This document shows positions 60,773 to 64,000 of a DNA stretch of 64,000 bases, piece after piece. Positions within the stretch are counted from its first letter, which is position 1. The number at the start of each line of letters is the position of its first letter. The DNA comes from Methanohalophilus mahii DSM 5219 (GTDB lineage Archaea > Halobacteriota > Methanosarcinia > Methanosarcinales > Methanosarcinaceae). A program made the position numbers and the translations under genes. The stretch lies in the NCBI RefSeq assembly GCF_000025865.1, contig NC_014002.1, positions 62,001 to 126,000 of the forward strand, written 5' to 3'. A model generated the notes under the pieces. The model saw only the letters and a list, made by a program, of their open reading frames with translations. It did no database searches and was not told the origin of the DNA.

Positions 60773-63700
60773 TTAGTTTTCTCGCTTCTTAAAGACCAGC
60801 ACAAGTATTGCAATTAATGCCAATACTCCTATTCCGATGAACAGACTCTGACTACTGTCTTCTTCATCGGATTTTGGAACATCGTCAGTGGTCTGTTCGG
60901 ATGAATCGGATGTTGTATCTTCCTGCACAGTACCACTGTCACTTTCAGGTTCCGGAGTTACGATCTCTTCATCATCCATCGTCACAGATCCGTTTTGAAG
61001 CATCTGTAACTTGAGATAGGCAGGAATACCGTCATCAGATTTGGAACCTGAATCATACTTATAGTCTGCAGTTACTGCAAAGGGTGAGAATCCTGGAATA
61101 TCCCTGACAATGAAGTAGGAATAAGTGCCGTCATTTCTGAGAAGTTCAGGCTCATAGGATTGCCAGCCAGAAGTACTCTTATGCTTCAGATAGACTGTAT
61201 CAATAAGAAGCGAGCCACCATCCACATTATTCATGACCTTGAACTCAATACTCCTGTTCTTGCTTCCATCATTAACAAGACTCTCATTATTGAAACTGAT
61301 GTCCATGTACTGATACACTGAACCTTTCGAAAAATCAATCTCAGATTCATTGAGTGCAGAAGTATTCAGTACTTCGATCTTGATCTGAATATCATCGGTT
61401 TCATTGCTCGTATTGAAGGATACGAAATCTATACTACATTCCACTCCTGTTTTCTTGGAAGTCTGGTTGCTGGTATTGAAACGTACATGCGATTCATTAC
61501 CGGATGTATTGACCTGTGGGATTGTATTGATTATCTGATCGATATCATCTGCATCATTGGCCGATGACTTTGTTACAGTCCATTGCCAGGAGAAAACATC
61601 CGTCCTTCCAAGACTTTCATTGCTGACATGTGCCGAGACATTGTACACATCCATGAAGAAATCGTCCTGATTAATGTACTGGCTGGTATTCACATTGCAA
61701 TAAGACATGTGTGCAGAGTCATCGGTATTATTGTTGTACAGTGTAACTCCGGTACCATTCAACGGTGTACCGTCAATGAACCATTCATAACTGGAATACA
61801 GTGTACTGTTTATATTGAAATTCCTCTCCTCTCCATATGTTGTAAGAAGTTCTGTTTTATTTGGAGATACTGTATATGCTGGTTCATAGGCAGCCCTGAT
61901 ATTGAGATATTTGGTAGAGGTGCCATTTGTATTATTCACGGTCAGGTTTACAGTGAAGTTGCCTGCACCAAATACATGTGAAGGACCCTGGTTGGTGGAA
62001 GTATTGCCATCACCAAAATCCCAGTTCCAGGTATCAACCAGACCTGAGGAATTATCGGTAAACTCCACACTCAAAGGTTGTGTGCCACGGGTTACATTGG
62101 CCGAGAAATCAGCGATAGGCAGGATTGATACATCGATTACAACATCACCAGTACTGTTCATGTTTCCTGCAGCATCACCAAAGGTACAGTTGTAGGTTAT
62201 GGAGCTGACAAGTGTACCTGAATCGCTTGCTGGTATGGAGATGTTGTGTGTATAATTTCCAGAATCTTCCTTCATCTGGTATTCTTCACCATCCACTGTG
62301 ATATTGTACATTTCAACTCCGATGTTATCGGTGGCGTTGATTTTGATGGTGATATTGTCTCCAGTATTGGCTGATTGCACTTTGTCGGACCAGTTGTAGG
62401 ATGGTTTAATGTTATCTGAAACATTTATCGTCTTGTCACCGCTTGTATTGTAATTACCTGCATCGTCATAGAAAGTTGCATTGAAGACAATGTCCTCCAC
62501 TGAATCCATTGGAACATTTAGGGTATAGTTGTACCAGTTATCGTTCTTTGTGAGTTCAGAAGTATCGTTAGTTGAAATGTTGAACTCTGTACTGGTAATT
62601 CCAATGTTATCAGAGACATTGAAACCAATCACAGTAGTCTGGCCTGTATTGACATCTTCCTCATAAACGATATACTGGATCACAGGAGCGATGTTATCTG
62701 AAACATTTATCGTCTTGTCACCGCTTGCATTGTAATTACCTGCATCATCATAGAAGGTAGCGTTGAATACAATATCTTCCACTGAATCAATTGGGACATT
62801 CAGGGTATAGTTGTACCAGTTTCCATTTTCGTTAAGTTCTGCAGTATCGTTAGTTGAAATGTTGAACTCTGTACTAGTAATTTCAATGTTATCTGTTACA
62901 TTGAAACTAATCACAGTAGTCTGGCCTGTATTGACATCTTCCTCATAAACGATATACTGGATCACAGGAGGAATGTTATCGGAGACATTGATGGTTTTGT
63001 CACCACTTGCATTCAAGTTACCTGCATCGTCATAGAAGGTAGCGTTGAAGACGATGTCCTCCACTGAATCCACTGGGACATTCAGGGTATAGTTGTACCA
63101 GTTATCGTTCTTTGTGAGTTCAGCAGTATCGTTAGTTGAAATGTTGAACTCTGTACTAGTAATTCCAATGTTATCTGTTACATTGAAACCAATCTCTATA
63201 GTATCACCTGTATTGACGTTTACAGGATGTTCTACAGCATTGATCTCAGGAGAATTACTATCAAATTTGAATACATTGGATACAGAATGGTTGATATTAC
63301 TGGCGTTGTCGGTAGCTCTGATATGTAAATACCAGTCTCCATCGACATCCTCCTTACTCAAAATAGCGTCATTGGTAAACCCTTGCCAGCTACCGGCAGA
63401 TTCTTCTGTTTGGGTCCAGGAATACTCAAGTTTTTCAATACCTGAAAGTGCATCACTTGCACTTACTGTTGTGCTGTGAATGTTAGAATAAGTATTGTTG
63501 CCATTGGTTCCAAAAATAACGATTGCATCAGTAGTATCTATTTTGGAAACATGAACCACACTTATGTTCTCATTACCCGCAGCATCCTGTGCATATACCG
63601 TGTATGACCCATTGCTTGTTACAGTAAAATCATAGGGAGAAGAAATCTCGTTACCATTTGTTGCGAAATGGCTTGCTTCATAATCTCCGCTATCCCATTT

Positions 63701-64000
63701 TACCTTTGCAATTTCATTATCGTCATTGAGACTTACATCAATTAGTGCACTGGAATTCTGCCATTGGGTGAAATTGCCGGAAATTTCTATTTCAGGAGGG
63801 AGTGAATCCATGATTACTGAACAGTTTACGCTACTGTTGGAATTGCCGACAGCATCTGTTGCATTGATGTTCAGATCATACTGGCCGTCAATTGTAACAT
63901 CAGCAATAACAGAATTGTTGGTCCAATAGTCATTGTTATTGCTTAAAATGGCCTCATCGATTGTGTTATTTATGCTGGAGACATTGACAACTACCGAGGA
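60773..64000 (-). CDS. Surface protein with tandem repeats, PKD and PGF-pre-PGF domain (5' end outside window)
   Basis: At least 1,075 residues are visible; the frame is open to the right edge, so the ATG at 63811 is internal. Ig/cadherin-like modules come first, then tandem modules of 94 residues (TINVSDNI, VIQYIVYEEDVNTGQTTVI, STEFNISTNDTAEL, WYNYTLNVPIDSVEDIVFN), a PKD domain (WNWDFGDGNTST), a PGF-pre-PGF domain (SIEFKVMNNVDGGSLLIDTV) and a C-terminal helix with basic end (LFIGIGVLALIAILVLVFKK) after an acidic Ser/Thr linker. Most likely a cell-surface adhesin or envelope protein. No P-G-F is present before the helix. Confidence 0.88.
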   Translation of the reverse strand, partial: SSVVVNVSSINNTIDEAILSNNNDYWTNNSVIADVTIDGQYDLNINATDAVGNSNSSVNCSVIMDSLPPEIEISGNFTQWQNSSALIDVSLNDDNEIAKVKWDSGDYEASHFATNGNEISSPYDFTVTSNGSYTVYAQDAAGNENISVVHVSKIDTTDAIVIFGTNGNNTYSNIHSTTVSASDALSGIEKLEYSWTQTEESAGSWQGFTNDAILSKEDVDGDWYLHIRATDNASNINHSVSNVFKFDSNSPEINAVEHPVNVNTGDTIEIGFNVTDNIGITSTEFNISTNDTAELTKNDNWYNYTLNVPVDSVEDIVFNATFYDDAGNLNASGDKTINVSDNIPPVIQYIVYEEDVNTGQTTVISFNVTDNIEITSTEFNISTNDTAELNENGNWYNYTLNVPIDSVEDIVFNATFYDDAGNYNASGDKTINVSDNIAPVIQYIVYEEDVNTGQTTVIGFNVSDNIGITSTEFNISTNDTSELTKNDNWYNYTLNVPMDSVEDIVFNATFYDDAGNYNTSGDKTINVSDNIKPSYNWSDKVQSANTGDNITIKINATDNIGVEMYNITVDGEEYQMKEDSGNYTHNISIPASDSGTLVSSITYNCTFGDAAGNMNSTGDVVIDVSILPIADFSANVTRGTQPLSVEFTDNSSGLVDTWNWDFGDGNTSTNQGPSHVFGAGNFTVNLTVNNTNGTSTKYLNIRAAYEPAYTVSPNKTELLTTYGEERNFNINSTLYSSYEWFIDGTPLNGTGVTLYNNNTDDSAHMSYCNVNTSQYINQDDFFMDVYNVSAHVSNESLGRTDVFSWQWTVTKSSANDADDIDQIINTIPQVNTSGNESHVRFNTSNQTSKKTGVECSIDFVSFNTSNETDDIQIKIEVLNTSALNESEIDFSKGSVYQYMDISFNNESLVNDGSKNRSIEFKVMNNVDGGSLLIDTVYLKHKSTSGWQSYEPELLRNDGTYSYFIVRDIPGFSPFAVTADYKYDSGSKSDDGIPAYLKLQMLQNGSVTMDDEEIVTPEPESDSGTVQEDTTSDSSEQTTDDVPKSDEEDSSQSLFIGIGVLALIAILVLVFKKREN
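62412..63230 (-). repeat. Tandem repeats of 282 bp inside the surface protein gene
   Basis: Starts of successive units at 62412, 62694 and 62976 are exactly 282 bases (94 codons) apart, and the units are nearly identical in DNA (for example CATTTATCGTCTTGTCACCG). The strong DNA identity points to recent duplication or gene conversion. Confidence 0.85.

Noticed and set aside
62412-63230. A CRISPR array, because of regularly spaced repeats.
   Set aside because: The units are 282 bp, contiguous without unique spacers, and lie in frame inside a protein with matching amino acid repeats. No other part of the window shows 24-37-base repeats with spacers.

Overview
The window looks like a chromosomal segment of a methanogenic archaeon of the order Methanosarcinales, probably family Methanosarcinaceae and perhaps a halotolerant methylotroph; the genus cannot be fixed from sequence alone. 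The grounds are: C1A peptidases and large adhesin-like surface proteins with PGF-pre-PGF domains and PGF-CTERM-type tails; archaeal TATA boxes with apparently leaderless starts; TnpB-only insertion elements; and stop codon use. About 50 intact reading frames end in TAA or TGA and none in TAG, the pattern expected where TAG can encode pyrrolysine.

Layout. 1-9.3 kb: a potassium channel subunit (TrkH), a DUF433/PIN-like pair, a LysE exporter, an Ig-like protein interrupted by one in-frame TAG, a three-gene antitoxin/antitoxin/broken-toxin operon, a TnpB element, a two-TM unknown, a decayed epimerase, rubrerythrin and a SIMPL protein. 9.5-14.2 kb: a polytopic membrane protein, DUF4870 and lipoprotein genes, a YgiT zinc-finger gene, a DUF457-like gene, and many relics (ATPase C-termini, a TnpB tail, orphan operators). 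14.1-22.6 kb: two secreted papain-family peptidases, with two divergent RelBE-type modules between them; a 180-bp direct repeat flanks the smaller peptidase and the toxin genes.

22.8-41.3 kb is a surface glycan or exopolysaccharide locus. ManC, Gmd and Fcl give the route mannose-1-P to GDP-mannose to GDP-4-keto-6-deoxymannose to GDP-fucose. Around them lie a UDP-sugar epimerase, a flippase, seven glycosyltransferase-like genes, a large GT-C-like membrane protein, FkbM methyltransferases and a sulfotransferase. Its middle is very AT-rich and contains a flippase relic, a MITE-like repeat, a transposase relic and a frameshifted methyltransferase, as expected for an often-exchanged locus.

41.7-46.5 kb is a toxin-antitoxin island: a MazEF-like pair, then two winged-helix plus nucleotidyltransferase modules, each with a palindromic operator set on its TATA box. 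Relics of the same operators lie near 11.3, 12.9 and 42.7 kb. 46.6-64 kb holds a 3,593-residue secreted protein with a neighbouring PGF-CTERM partner, a second TnpB element, a tiny zinc-ribbon gene and the 3' part of another repeat-rich surface protein that runs off the right edge.

The most novel signal is a family of three dispersed, roughly 80-100-nt structured elements (10.9, 41.8 and 60.5 kb). Each has a TATA-like box about 30 nt upstream, a closing stem GGGCAGG/CCTGCCC, an invariant CGTACCACCACCAC core and a downstream T-run. They look like copies of an undescribed small RNA.
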